64,000 nt of DNA from Pyxidicoccus caerfyrddinensis (GTDB taxonomy: Bacteria; Myxococcota; Myxococcia; Myxococcales; Myxococcaceae). How positions within the stretch are numbered: the stretch's first letter is position 1; every line of letters starts with the position of its first letter. The notes under the pieces are model-generated. The model did no database searches. It worked only from the letters and a program-made list of their open reading frames with translations, and was not told the DNA's origin. A program made the translations under genes and the position numbers. The DNA is taken from NCBI RefSeq assembly GCF_010894405.1, contig NZ_JAAIYA010000014.1, positions 241,812 through 305,811 on the forward strand. The letters are read 5' to 3'. Positions 53,493 through 64,000 of this stretch are shown in pieces.

Positions 53493-56461
53493 GCGCGTCG
53501 GAGCCCCTGGACATCCACGACCAGGTCCACGCCTTCGCGGACGGCGAGCTGTCCCCGGAGGAGGCGGACGTCTTCCGCGCCCACCTGGGCACCTGCGCGC
53601 AGTGCCAGGAGGACCTGAACGACATCCTCCAGCTCCAGGCCCTCGGGGGGCGGCTGGGCGAAATGGACGCGCAGCCGGTGCAGCCGGTGCACCCGCACCG
53701 GGACGCCGCGCCCTCGCGGGCCTTCCGTCCCGCGTGGAGCCGCCGGGGCAACCGGGTGGCGGCGCTGGCCCTGGCGGGCTCGCTGGCCGCGGTGCTCGCG
53801 GTGGTGGTGCTGCGCTCGCCGGACGTGGTGCCCCAGACCGCGCACGACGCGATGGCCCTGGCGCCCACGCGCTCCATGGAGGCGCGGCTGAGCTGGTCCG
53901 GCGCCAGCGCGCACCGGCCCTACGGCGTGCTGCGCTCCGGCGACGAGCGCCCGAGGGAGCTGGTGCCGCTGCAGCAACTGGCGAAGCTCGAGGAGGCGGG
54001 GGACCTCCACGGGCTGGCGACGGGGCACCTGCTGCGCGGTGAGCGGGACCAGGCCGCGGAGTACCTCCAGCGCGCGCCGGCCTCGCCGGACGTGGACAGC
54101 GACAAGGCCGTGGTGGCGCTGTCGAAGGGGGAGCTGGAAGAGGCGCTCATCCTGCTGGACGGCGTGCTGGAGAAGCACCCGCAGCACCCGGAGGCGCTGT
54201 GGAACCGGGCGCTGGTGCTGCGCGAGCTGGGGCTGGATGCGCTGGCGGCCGACGCGTTCGACGCGGTGGCGGGCCTGCGCGAGCCGGGCTGGGCGGAGGA
54301 GGCGAAGGAGCGCGCGGCGGCGCTGCGCCGCCGGCTGGAGGTCCAGCGCGGCACGTGGGACGACGCGCAGAAGGCCGGCAAGGCGCTGGCCACCGACGGC
54401 ACGCCCTTCCCGGAGGGCCTGGCCCGCGCGGTGCCGGGCTCGGCGCGCAACGCCCTCTACTCGGCCCTGTGGGCGGCGCCGACGGCGGACGCCGTGAAGG
54501 CACTGCTGCCGCTGGCGCGCGTGCTGGACGCGCACTACGGCGGGGACACGCTGGAGCGTCGCGTCTCGCACGTGGCCGGCCTGGACTTCAAGCGCCGGGG
54601 CCCGCTGGCGGAGCGCTACCGCCAGGTGGTGCTGGGTACCTTCGACGCCTCGGGGCTGGACGCGTACGTGCGTGAGCTGGAGGCCTCGGGCAACTCCGAC
54701 TTCCTGCTGGCCGTGCTCCCGCTGACGGGGCAGCTCCCGGCGCGGCTGCCGGAGTACGAGAAGGCCGCGAAGGCGCTGGGTGACCCGTGGTTCACGCTCA
54801 ACGTGGAGCGCGAGGCGGCCCGGGCGGAGTTCGCTCGGGGCGACCTGGCCGGCGCCGAGGCGCGGCTCTTGCGCGCGCTGCCGGCGTGCCGCGCGGCGAA
54901 GGCGGACTACCGCTGCGGGCAGATGGAGTACGTGCTCAGCCACATCTACACGGAGGAGCACCGGCTGGTGGAGGCGCGCGAGCACGCGGTGGCGGGCCTC
55001 CAGCTGGCGCGGCAGGCGCAGGAGTGGACGCAGCAGTCGGACCTGCTGATGGTGCTGGGCAACGTGGCGCGCTACCGCAACGCCTTCGCGCTGGCCCGGG
55101 CCTACCTGGGCGAGCAGGCCGCGCGCGACGGCCGGTGCGCCGCCCGGCGTCAGGTGCAGGAGGGGCTGGCGGCGATGCAGGTCTTCGCCCTGCGTCCGAA
55201 GGAGGCCCGCGAGGAGCTGGAGCACGCCCCCGTGTGTGACGTGCCCTTCTTCATCAACGGCGCCCTGGTGCAGGCGGACCTGGCCCGGTTGGACCCGCGC
55301 CCGGGTGACGTGGAGGCGCTGCGCGACGGCCTGCGCAAGCTGGAGTCCTCCGGCCTGCTGCGCCCCGGGGAGCTCGCCCTGGCCACCCACATCGAGGGCC
55401 GCGCCGTCATCGAGAAGAACCGCGAGGAGGGCCGCGCGCTGCTGCGCAAGGCCATCGCCGAGGGCAACCGGCTGGGCTCCGAGGACCCGGGGGCCTGGAA
55501 GGCGCGGGCGTACAGCTACTCGTCGCTCATCCTGGACGCGGGCAAGGCGGGGGACTGGGCCGGGGCGCTCGGCCTCTTCGCGGAGGAGTCCGGCGCCGGT
55601 GCTCCGGAGCGCTGCGAGCTGGGCGTGGAGGTGCACGACGAGCGCACCCTGGTGGCGGCGAAGGGGCCGGGCGGGGAGCTGCTGGGCCACTTCGACGCGA
55701 GCCGCCGCTCGCCGGACTTCGACGTGACGAAGCTGGTGCCCCAGGCGGTGGTGACGGCGCTGAAGCCCTGTGAGCACGTGCGCGTCTTCGCCCGCTACGC
55801 CGTCCACGGGCAGGCTGGCCTGCTGCCGCCGGAGCTGGCGTGGAGCTACCACACGGGCGCGAAGCGGGCGGCCCCGACGGTGACGGCCGCGCGGCCCCTG
55901 GTGGTGCACGACGTGGAGGCGCCGGCCTCGCTGAACCTTCCCCGGCTGCGCAGCTGGGAGCTGTCGGGCGCGGCCTCGCCCCGCCGGGTGGAGCTGACGG
56001 GCGCCGCGGCCACGCCGTCGCGGCTGCTGGCGGAGCTGGCGGACGCCACCGAGGTGGAAATCCACGCCCATGGCCTGGTGAACCTCGGTGTGTCGGACGC
56101 GTCGCTGCTGGTGATGGCGCCGGAGGCGGACGGCCGCTACGCCCTCACCGCGGGCGAGGTGCGCAGGCAGAAGCTCAAGGGCGCGCCGGTGGTGGTGCTC
56201 GGCGCCTGCCAGGCCGCGCGGACGGCGCCGTACCTCCACGCGCCGTGGAGCCTTCCCGTCGCCTTCGCCGAGGCGGGCGCGCGCGCCGTCCTGGCCTCGC
56301 CCATCGACATCCCGGACGCAGAGGCCGGGCCCTTCTTCGAGCGGGTCATGGAGCGCATCCGCGCTGGCGCACCCGCCGCCATCGCACTCCGGGACGAGCG
56401 CATGCGTGCCCTCGGCGCGCGCCCCGACAGCTGGGTGAAGACAGTCGTCGTCTTCGAGTAG
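53489..56461 (+). CDS. Anti-sigma zinc finger / TPR / CHAT protease fusion
   Basis: 990 residues. Residues 8-45 are a zinc-binding anti-sigma domain (HDQVHAFADGELSPEEADVFRAHLGTCAQCQ; H32, C36, C39). One membrane helix (about 89-108), with Arg residues before it, implies N-terminus inside and the rest outside the cytoplasm. Residues about 150-680 are TPR-like helical repeats. From about 770 comes a CHAT (caspase-like) domain with His861 in EIHAHG and Cys907 in VVVLGACQAA, both catalytic residues present. The last part NGARAVLASPIDIPD, DSWVKTVVVFE matches the CHAT end. Genes for an ECF factor upstream and a lipoprotein downstream. Inference: signal-driven proteolysis may relieve the sigma factor. 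Confidence 0.93.
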   Translation: MSASEPLDIHDQVHAFADGELSPEEADVFRAHLGTCAQCQEDLNDILQLQALGGRLGEMDAQPVQPVHPHRDAAPSRAFRPAWSRRGNRVAALALAGSLAAVLAVVVLRSPDVVPQTAHDAMALAPTRSMEARLSWSGASAHRPYGVLRSGDERPRELVPLQQLAKLEEAGDLHGLATGHLLRGERDQAAEYLQRAPASPDVDSDKAVVALSKGELEEALILLDGVLEKHPQHPEALWNRALVLRELGLDALAADAFDAVAGLREPGWAEEAKERAAALRRRLEVQRGTWDDAQKAGKALATDGTPFPEGLARAVPGSARNALYSALWAAPTADAVKALLPLARVLDAHYGGDTLERRVSHVAGLDFKRRGPLAERYRQVVLGTFDASGLDAYVRELEASGNSDFLLAVLPLTGQLPARLPEYEKAAKALGDPWFTLNVEREAARAEFARGDLAGAEARLLRALPACRAAKADYRCGQMEYVLSHIYTEEHRLVEAREHAVAGLQLARQAQEWTQQSDLLMVLGNVARYRNAFALARAYLGEQAARDGRCAARRQVQEGLAAMQVFALRPKEAREELEHAPVCDVPFFINGALVQADLARLDPRPGDVEALRDGLRKLESSGLLRPGELALATHIEGRAVIEKNREEGRALLRKAIAEGNRLGSEDPGAWKARAYSYSSLILDAGKAGDWAGALGLFAEESGAGAPERCELGVEVHDERTLVAAKGPGGELLGHFDASRRSPDFDVTKLVPQAVVTALKPCEHVRVFARYAVHGQAGLLPPELAWSYHTGAKRAAPTVTAARPLVVHDVEAPASLNLPRLRSWELSGAASPRRVELTGAAATPSRLLAELADATEVEIHAHGLVNLGVSDASLLVMAPEADGRYALTAGEVRRQKLKGAPVVVLGACQAARTAPYLHAPWSLPVAFAEAGARAVLASPIDIPDAEAGPFFERVMERIRAGAPAAIALRDERMRALGARPDSWVKTVVVFE

Positions 56462-56566
56462 CCCGACAGCCGTACCCCTCCCCTCACAGTCCAGTCTCCC
56501 TCACGCACCCGGTGCCCCAGCGCCGGCAACGCCGTACGTGTCACCCTTCACACCGAGGTTCACACC

Positions 56567-57169
56567 ATGAAGTCCATCCGCTTCTCGCTGCTCGCCGCCT
56601 TCGCCCTGTCCGCCGCCGCCTGCAACGTCGACCCTGACTTCGCCGAGGCGGAGTCGGGTGAGCTCGACTCCCTGGCGCAGGCGAGCATCGTCTCCGGCCC
56701 GCCGACGCCCATCTCCAACTACTGCCCCAGCGCCATCGTCGCCGCGCCGGGCACGCTGCCCACCGCCCCCACGCCCATCTCCGCCTACGCCACGGCGCCG
56801 CTGTACCCGATGGGCACGGGCCTGCGCAGCGCGCACACCGTCATCTTCACGGACCCGGCCAACCCGTCGGGAAGCTGGCAGGCCATTGGCTTCGACGTGA
56901 AGGGCTACCGCCAGGTGTTCTACGTGTCCGGGCAGAACTCGCGCGAGCTGCGCCTGCTGCTCAACAAGATTGCGACGGACATCGACAACCTGGAGCAGGA
57001 CAGCGGCACCGGCAACGAATTCTCGTGGGGCATGAGCGGCCAGATTGGCGGCCCCATCCTCCCGCAACCCGGCATCCACGACGGCGCGTGGAAGGTGGCG
57101 TGGACCAACGCCTACAAGACGAACGAGTTCATTTCAGTGAGCCCCTCGCCCCTTCAGCCTATTCGGTGA
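56567..57169 (+). CDS. Lipoprotein downstream of the CHAT protein
   Basis: 200 residues, ATG 56567. Signal peptide MKSIRFSLLAAFALSAAAC with lipobox SAAAC (Cys19). The mature part has Pro/Thr-rich repeats (SGPPTPISNYCPSA ... TAPTPISAYATAPLYP), then VIFTDPANPSGSWQAIGFDVKGYRQVFYVSGQNSRELRLLLNKIATDIDNLE and EFSWGMSGQIGGPILPQPGIHDG. I do not recognise a family. It follows the CHAT gene by 105 bases and could be the substrate, ligand or output of the ECF-CHAT system. The last dozen residues (ISVSPSPLQPIR) look unlike the rest, so a late frameshift is possible. Confidence 0.8.
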   Translation: MKSIRFSLLAAFALSAAACNVDPDFAEAESGELDSLAQASIVSGPPTPISNYCPSAIVAAPGTLPTAPTPISAYATAPLYPMGTGLRSAHTVIFTDPANPSGSWQAIGFDVKGYRQVFYVSGQNSRELRLLLNKIATDIDNLEQDSGTGNEFSWGMSGQIGGPILPQPGIHDGAWKVAWTNAYKTNEFISVSPSPLQPIR

Positions 57170-57200
57170 ACGCGTTCGACTCAGTGAGCGCCGCGCGCCT

Positions 57201-58295
57201 TCAGAACAGCCGGAACACGTCCGCCAGCACGCCGCATGGCCCGTAGCGGCGCTGCCTGGCGGGCGAGTCGTAGACGATGAGCACCGAGTCATCCGGCTCG
57301 AAGTAGGAGAACAGGGCCACGCCCTCGGCGTGGTCCGCCTTCTCCGAGCGGGGCACGTCGAAGAGCGGCTCCAGTCCACCCGGCTCCTGCGGGTGGATGG
57401 AGTCCTTGGTGAGATTCAAGCCGTTGCGCAGCCGGTAGAGGCGGATGGTGCCGTCCAGCGGCAGCGTGGGCCCGGCGAGGATGAGCAAGTCATTCCCGTG
57501 CCGGCTCAGCTCGCGGATGCCCAGGCCGTCCAGGTCGAGGAAGTGCTTGCGGTACCAGCCGCCCTTCTTCTTGCGGTGGGGCTCGAGGGCACCGTAGCCG
57601 TTGCTGTCGACTTCCATCTCCAGCAGCACCGCCCAGCCGCGCAGCACCGGGCCGCGCAGCCCCAGGAAGACGCGGTTGCCGTGCACCGCGAGCCCCTCGA
57701 TGTCCAGGCCGTTGTCCTTGCTGGGAATGGCCAGCGCACCGGGAGGCGCGCCCGCACCCGCAGGCACGAGGAAGGGCCCCAGGTGCTCGTCCTCCCGCAG
57801 CAGCTCCACCAGCCGGCTGCCTTCGGAGGGCTCCAGCGACACCGCGTCCTGCTTCTTCGCGCGCCCGCTCTTCGAGGCGGCCTTCCCCTTGCCCTTCGTG
57901 GGCAGGGGCAGGCGCGCCAGCATGAAGCGCGCGGGCTGGTGCTCCACGGTGGCCAGCCGGGCCAGGTCCTTCGCCACGCCCTTGCCCTTGGGCTTCCTGC
58001 GCACCGAGCTGTGCGAGCCGACGAGCCACAGGTGGCCGTCCTGCATGTCCAGCGCTTCGATGTCCATCTCCTCGCCGCCCTTCACGCCCAGCAGGCCCGC
58101 CACGTCATGGCGTTGCTGATGGGAGAAGACGCGAGGCTCCTCGGGGCTGAGCCGGTGCAGCACCCCGTGCTCGTCGGATGCCACCCAGACGCTGCCATCC
58201 GGGGCGCGCGCGGCGGCCGACAAATCCTCCGGCACCGCGGCGTCACCGTGGTCGAACTTCAGCAGCAGGCGGCCGAGGAGCTGGGGTTGTTCCAT
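57201..58295 (-). CDS. DUF3616 protein
   Basis: 364 residues, no signal peptide. DUF3616-type beta-propeller-like protein: LKFDHGDAAVPEDLSAAARAPDGSVWVASDEHGVLHRLS at the start, then EEMDIEALDMQDGHLWLVGSHSS, NGLDIEGLAVHGNRVFLGLRGPVLRGWAVLLEME and LGIRELSRHGNDLLILAGPTLPLDGTIRLYR, and YFEPDDSVLIVYDSPA at the end. Function unknown. Convergent with the lipoprotein gene, 31 bases away; the 58-residue gene at 58305-58481 precedes it by nine bases, probably in one operon. Confidence 0.9.
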   Translation of the reverse strand: MEQPQLLGRLLLKFDHGDAAVPEDLSAAARAPDGSVWVASDEHGVLHRLSPEEPRVFSHQQRHDVAGLLGVKGGEEMDIEALDMQDGHLWLVGSHSSVRRKPKGKGVAKDLARLATVEHQPARFMLARLPLPTKGKGKAASKSGRAKKQDAVSLEPSEGSRLVELLREDEHLGPFLVPAGAGAPPGALAIPSKDNGLDIEGLAVHGNRVFLGLRGPVLRGWAVLLEMEVDSNGYGALEPHRKKKGGWYRKHFLDLDGLGIRELSRHGNDLLILAGPTLPLDGTIRLYRLRNGLNLTKDSIHPQEPGGLEPLFDVPRSEKADHAEGVALFSYFEPDDSVLIVYDSPARQRRYGPCGVLADVFRLF

Positions 58296-58304
58296 GCCCC
58301 CAGT

Positions 58305-58481
58305 CTAGTTGCGCAGCTTCGACGGCTTGGGCGGGTTCATCGCCAGCACCACCGCGAAGTAGCGTGCCTGACTCTCGGTGGTGCAGCGGACCTCCTGGAT
58401 GCGACCGCCCATCTTCACGCGGACGATCCAACCTTCATTGTCTCGGGTCAGTGCGGGCGTGTCCGTCGTCATGGTCTCCAT
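58305..58481 (-). CDS. Small protein, 55-58 residues
   Basis: Read on the minus strand from ATG 58481 (or 58472, behind GGAG): METMTTDTPALTRDNEGW, IVRVKMGGRIQEVRCTTE, SQARYFAVVLAMNPPKPSKLRN. The stop TAG is nine bases before the DUF3616 start. The basic hydrophobic pattern of a compact beta-alpha fold, a normal ribosome site and tight coupling support a real gene. Function unknown. Too short to appear in most gene calls. Confidence 0.65.
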   Translation of the reverse strand: METMTTDTPALTRDNEGWIVRVKMGGRIQEVRCTTESQARYFAVVLAMNPPKPSKLRN

Positions 58482-58624
58482 CCTTGGTGGCTTCCTCCTC
58501 CCCCGGGTAGAGCAGCCGCCATGCCAGCGCCGGAAGCGTGCGAATCCAGGCGCTTTCCCTGCCCTGCTGGCCGATGGAAGACAGGCCGGACTGTAAGTTT
58601 TGCGAACCCCGGGGTGCCGGAGCT

Positions 58625-60565
58625 TCAGTGGACGAGCCGGTCCGGCTGCTCGACGGGCGGCTGCGCGGTGGCGCCCGTCAGGCGGGGCAGGGCGACGTGG
58701 AAGGTGGAGCCCCGGCCCACCTCGCTCTCCACCCAGATGCGGCCGCCGTGGCGCTCGACGATGTCCCGGCTGATGTAGAGCCCGAGCCCCAGCCCGCCGT
58801 ACGAGCGGGACGACACGTTGCGCGCGCGGAAGTAGCGGTCGAAGAGGAGCTTCTGCTGGTCCGGGGGAATGCCGATGCCCGGGTCCTTCACCGACAGCAG
58901 CGCCAGGTCGCCGCGCGTGTGCAAATCCACACGGATGGCGCCGCCGTCGGGGCTGTACTTGAAGGCGTTCTCCACCAGGTTGGCGATGACCTGCTCCAGC
59001 CGGTACGGGTCCGCGCGCACGAGCACAGGCTCGGGTGGCCGCTCGAAGTGGACGGAGTGGCTGCCGCGGTGGACCTCCATGGCCTGGAGGACGTGCTCCA
59101 CCAGGGCGTCCAACTGCGTGGCCTCCGGGTGCAGCGCGAGCCGTCCCGCCTCGATTCGCGACGCGTCCAGCAGGTCATTGATGAGGCCGGTGATGCGCAG
59201 CAGGTGCTGGCGGGCGTGGCGCAGGGTGGACGGGTCCACGTGCTCGCCGCGCTCCATCTTCCGCTCGAGCGTGGCCAGCCGGAGGCTGAGCGGGGTGAGG
59301 GGCGTCTTCAGCTCGTGCGAGGCGATGGAGAGGAAGTCGTCGCGCACGCGGATGGCCTCCTGCGCCTCGTGGTACAGGCGCCCGCGCTCCTCGTCGGCGA
59401 GCCTGCGGTCGGTGACGTCCTCAATCATGATGCCCAGCCCCAGCACGCGGCCGTCCGTGGCGCGCACCGGGTAGAAGCTCCCCGCCAGGAAGCGGGGCGC
59501 GCCCGCCATGCCCAGGTCCTCGGTGGTGGTCTCCCGCTTCTCCATGGGCTCGCCCGTCTCCAGCACGCGCCGCATCACCTTCTCCACCTCGATGCCGATG
59601 GGGCCGAGCACTTCGCGGGGGCGGCGGCCCACGTGGCCTTCGGGCGAGACTCCGTTGATGCCGGCGAGCACGTCGTTGACGCGCACGTAGCACAGGTCCA
59701 TGTCCAGGAAGCCCAGGCCGATGGGTGCGGTGCGGAAGAGGGTGCCGAGCTGGGCGAGGCTCTCATCGCGCTCGCGCTCGGTGCGGCGCCGCTCGGTGAT
59801 GTCCTCGACGATGCCCACGCCGCCCTCGACGTGGCCCGTCTCGTCGAAGCAGGGGGCGAAGCGGATGTGGACGGGCGTCGACTTGTTGGCGGTGACGGAG
59901 TGGTAGTTCCCCTCGTAGTCGGAGCCGAGCCCGGAGAGCGTCCGGCGCACGCACTGCATGAGCCGCTCGTCGCGCAGGGAGAGCAGGTTGAGGCCCACGA
60001 GGATGCGCTTGGGTGAGCCGATGATGCGCACGAAGCGCTCGTTGCAGGCGGTGACGACGGGGGTGTTGTCGAAGTGGAAGATGCCCAGGGGCGCGTTCTC
60101 CACCACGACGCGGTAGAGGGCATCGCCGTTGGAGCCCTCGGGGTGGGGGCCCGCCTCCGGCTGGAGCGTGTGCTCCATGGGCTCGCTGACGGTGTCGATG
60201 ACCTCGTGCAGGCGGCGGAAGTTGATGACGATGCGCTCGTCGGCGCCCTGGCCGCTGGCGCCCACGGTCAGCTCCACGAGGATTTCCACGCCGTCCTTGC
60301 GACAGGCGAGCACGCGGGTGGCGCGGCCGCCGAGCGCATTGCGGCGGGACAGCAGGTAGCGCAGCAGACTCCTGCCGCCGTACTGGTGCAGGCGCTGGGG
60401 GAACAGGCGCGAGGCGGGCTGGCCCTGGAGCTCCTCGCGCTTCCAGCCGAGCAGTCGCTCGGCGGCGCTGTTGAGGAAGCGCACGCGCTCATCAGCGTCG
60501 CAGGCCACGAAGGGGTCCACGGAGGCGTCCAGCCAGGCGCTGAGTTCGTCGATGGCTCCAGCCAT
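58625..60565 (-). CDS. PAS-domain sensor histidine kinase
   Basis: 646 residues from ATG 60565, behind AGGGGAG. Soluble: three PAS domains, 1 (LDASVDPFVACDADERVRFLNSAAERLLGWKREELQG), 2 (VVENAPLGIFHFDNTPVVTACNERFVRIIGSPK), 3 (LFRTAPIGLGFLDMDLCYVRVNDVLAGINGVSPE). Then HisKA with SIASHELKTPLTPLSLRL and HATPase with NLVENAFKYSPDG, DPGIGIP, SYGGLGLGLYIS. All catalytic residues are there. No response regulator is adjacent, so it is an orphan cytoplasmic sensor, perhaps for redox or light-type signals by PAS. The promoter side has 255 bases to the M1 gene end with nothing notable. Confidence 0.94.
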   Translation of the reverse strand: MAGAIDELSAWLDASVDPFVACDADERVRFLNSAAERLLGWKREELQGQPASRLFPQRLHQYGGRSLLRYLLSRRNALGGRATRVLACRKDGVEILVELTVGASGQGADERIVINFRRLHEVIDTVSEPMEHTLQPEAGPHPEGSNGDALYRVVVENAPLGIFHFDNTPVVTACNERFVRIIGSPKRILVGLNLLSLRDERLMQCVRRTLSGLGSDYEGNYHSVTANKSTPVHIRFAPCFDETGHVEGGVGIVEDITERRRTERERDESLAQLGTLFRTAPIGLGFLDMDLCYVRVNDVLAGINGVSPEGHVGRRPREVLGPIGIEVEKVMRRVLETGEPMEKRETTTEDLGMAGAPRFLAGSFYPVRATDGRVLGLGIMIEDVTDRRLADEERGRLYHEAQEAIRVRDDFLSIASHELKTPLTPLSLRLATLERKMERGEHVDPSTLRHARQHLLRITGLINDLLDASRIEAGRLALHPEATQLDALVEHVLQAMEVHRGSHSVHFERPPEPVLVRADPYRLEQVIANLVENAFKYSPDGGAIRVDLHTRGDLALLSVKDPGIGIPPDQQKLLFDRYFRARNVSSRSYGGLGLGLYISRDIVERHGGRIWVESEVGRGSTFHVALPRLTGATAQPPVEQPDRLVH

Positions 60566-60820
60566 GTGCTCCCCTGGGGCCGCCCGGCCCATGTTTGGCT
60601 GGCGAGCCGGGACATGAGGGTCCTGGCGCCCGCATCGCGATACGCGGAGGGCGCGTCCCCTTTGAATACAGGTAGCCATCGGAGGCGTGGGCCGCGCCTC
60701 CTGGCACACAGCAAGTCCCTGGTTCAGGTCCGTCCGTGAGGCAGGCGACGGAGCGGGCGCCACCCTGGTGCTGGTTCTCCGGGCGTCAGCGGGCCCGCGC
60801 ACCCGAGGGCCCTCGTGCCG

Positions 60821-63523
<2,703 letters not shown>

Positions 63524-63696
63524 AAGCGTTCACGACTCTTCCGCATGGCTGCTCCACCGTCGAGCGGGAGCGCACCAAAGGGCACCCCAGCGTCGGCTAT
63601 CAACGAAGTCGGCCAGGGAACGTCCACGGCCTCCGGGAGCCCGCGGGCCCGGCTTCACCCCGCCTGGACCAGATTGCTTGCAAGCGCCCCGGAAAC

Positions 63697-63721
63697 TCAA
63701 TATTCTCAATGTCGATATTGA
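63697..63721. promoter_or_regulatory. Inverted repeat in front of the ABC transporter gene
   Basis: TCAATAT-N11-ATATTGA in an AT-rich patch, 94 bases before the ABC ATPase start and 174 bases from the M1 start. Such symmetrical, AT-rich sites fit a MarR/TetR-like regulator; TTGACC at 63725-63730 could be a -35 box. No regulator gene is in the window. Confidence 0.5.
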
Positions 63722-63814
63722 TTTTTGACCTGTTATGGCGCCTCGGACCTCGACTTACCCCATGCAGTCCCGGTGTCCCGTCCGTGCAACCAAGGCTTCG
63801 AAAGGACGCACCGC

Positions 63815-64000
63815 ATGAACCCCGCAGCGAAGTCCCCCATCGTCTCCATCACGAACGTGACCAAGGACTACAGCCTGGGCAAGGTCGTCGTCCCGGCGCT
63901 CCGGGGCGTGGACCTGCAGGTCCACCCGGGGGAGTTCATCTCCATCGCCGGGCCGTCCGGCAGCGGCAAGACGACGCTGCTCAACCTCATCGGCTGCGTG
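63815..64000 (+). CDS. ABC transporter ATPase, 3' end outside
   Basis: The visible 62 residues, from ATG 63815 (AAAGGA upstream), read SPIVSITNVTKDYSLGKVVVPALRGVDLQVHPGEFISIAGPSGSGKTTLLNLIGCV. Walker A is GPSGSGKTT. The pattern (ALRGVDLxVxPGEF) is that of MacB/LolD/YknY-type ATPases that drive lipoprotein release or small-molecule efflux with a FtsX-like permease. The gene runs out of the window, so partners are not visible. Confidence 0.9.
   Translation, partial: MNPAAKSPIVSITNVTKDYSLGKVVVPALRGVDLQVHPGEFISIAGPSGSGKTTLLNLIGCV

Noticed and set aside
52919..56239. A 1106-codon minus-strand frame opposite the ECF and CHAT genes
   Set aside because: Shadow of the plus-strand genes, composition dominated by Arg/Gln/Leu, no motifs; ECF and CHAT motifs clearly identify the real strand.

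Overview
The window is GC-rich, densely coded DNA from a myxobacterium, most likely of the Myxococcus/Corallococcus/Pyxidicoccus group. The strongest evidence is an intact pomY-pomZ-pomX cell-division cluster (40005-44255), known from Myxococcus xanthus. In PomZ the residues known to matter in the M. xanthus protein fall at the same numbers (G62, K66, D90, K268), and PomX has the conserved basic N-terminal peptide with K13 and R15. Many lipoproteins, a Ser/Thr kinase with a PilZ tail, orphan sensor kinases and ECF-type regulation fit the same group. I see no rRNA, tRNA or CRISPR array.

Layout. 1-5.1 kb: a truncated NTF2-like gene, a Cys-rich lipoprotein, a kinase-PilZ protein, an ATP-dependent DNA ligase with a SWIM zinc finger, and gluconokinase. 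5.2-9.6 kb: a seven-repeat CARDB lipoprotein and an S37-like peptidase lipoprotein. 9.7-14.8 kb: a nitronate monooxygenase diverging from an HxlR regulator, CBS and cyclic-nucleotide-binding proteins, a small conserved protein and a fused dihydroxyacetone kinase. 14.8-17.7 kb: an accessory patch of visibly lower GC. It holds a protein with a DisA/DACNV-like C-terminal domain, a small lipoprotein, about 1 kb without a convincing gene, and two nested pairs of TA-flanked inverted repeats that look like IS630-type element ends. 17.7-26 kb: GNAT, LysR, serine hydrolase, secreted protein, SGNH hydrolase, APH-type kinase, B3/B4 protein and an ABC-F ATPase. 26-30.8 kb: a 1092-residue toxin- or effector-like protein and a pair of bPH2 membrane proteins. 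30.8-39.6 kb: a tetR-aldh-aldh operon, a PLD-like protein with a glutathione transferase, an orphan histidine kinase, AraC, a desaturase and an XRE regulator.

40-49.2 kb: pomYZX, a DUF4382 lipoprotein, and an operon of CHASE2-adenylate cyclase, SH3b protein and M48-type metalloprotease lipoprotein. 49.4-52.7 kb: two adjacent ferritin-like genes, a DUF924 protein and TspO. 52.8-57.2 kb: an ECF sigma factor overlapping a single protein that joins an anti-sigma zinc finger, one membrane helix, TPR-like repeats and a CHAT (caspase-like) protease with an intact His/Cys dyad, followed by a lipoprotein. This is the best candidate for an unusual regulatory system here. 57.2-64 kb: a DUF3616 protein, a 58-residue protein, a PAS histidine kinase, an M1 aminopeptidase with HEAT-like repeats, and the start of an ABC transporter ATPase cut by the window edge.

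Regulatory DNA is readable in several places: three half-sites in front of the HxlR gene, a perfect dyad between the LysR gene and its divergent hydrolase, a TGACC-N3-GGTCA dyad at tetR, and a 26-base perfect palindrome whose relatives recur in other intergenic regions.
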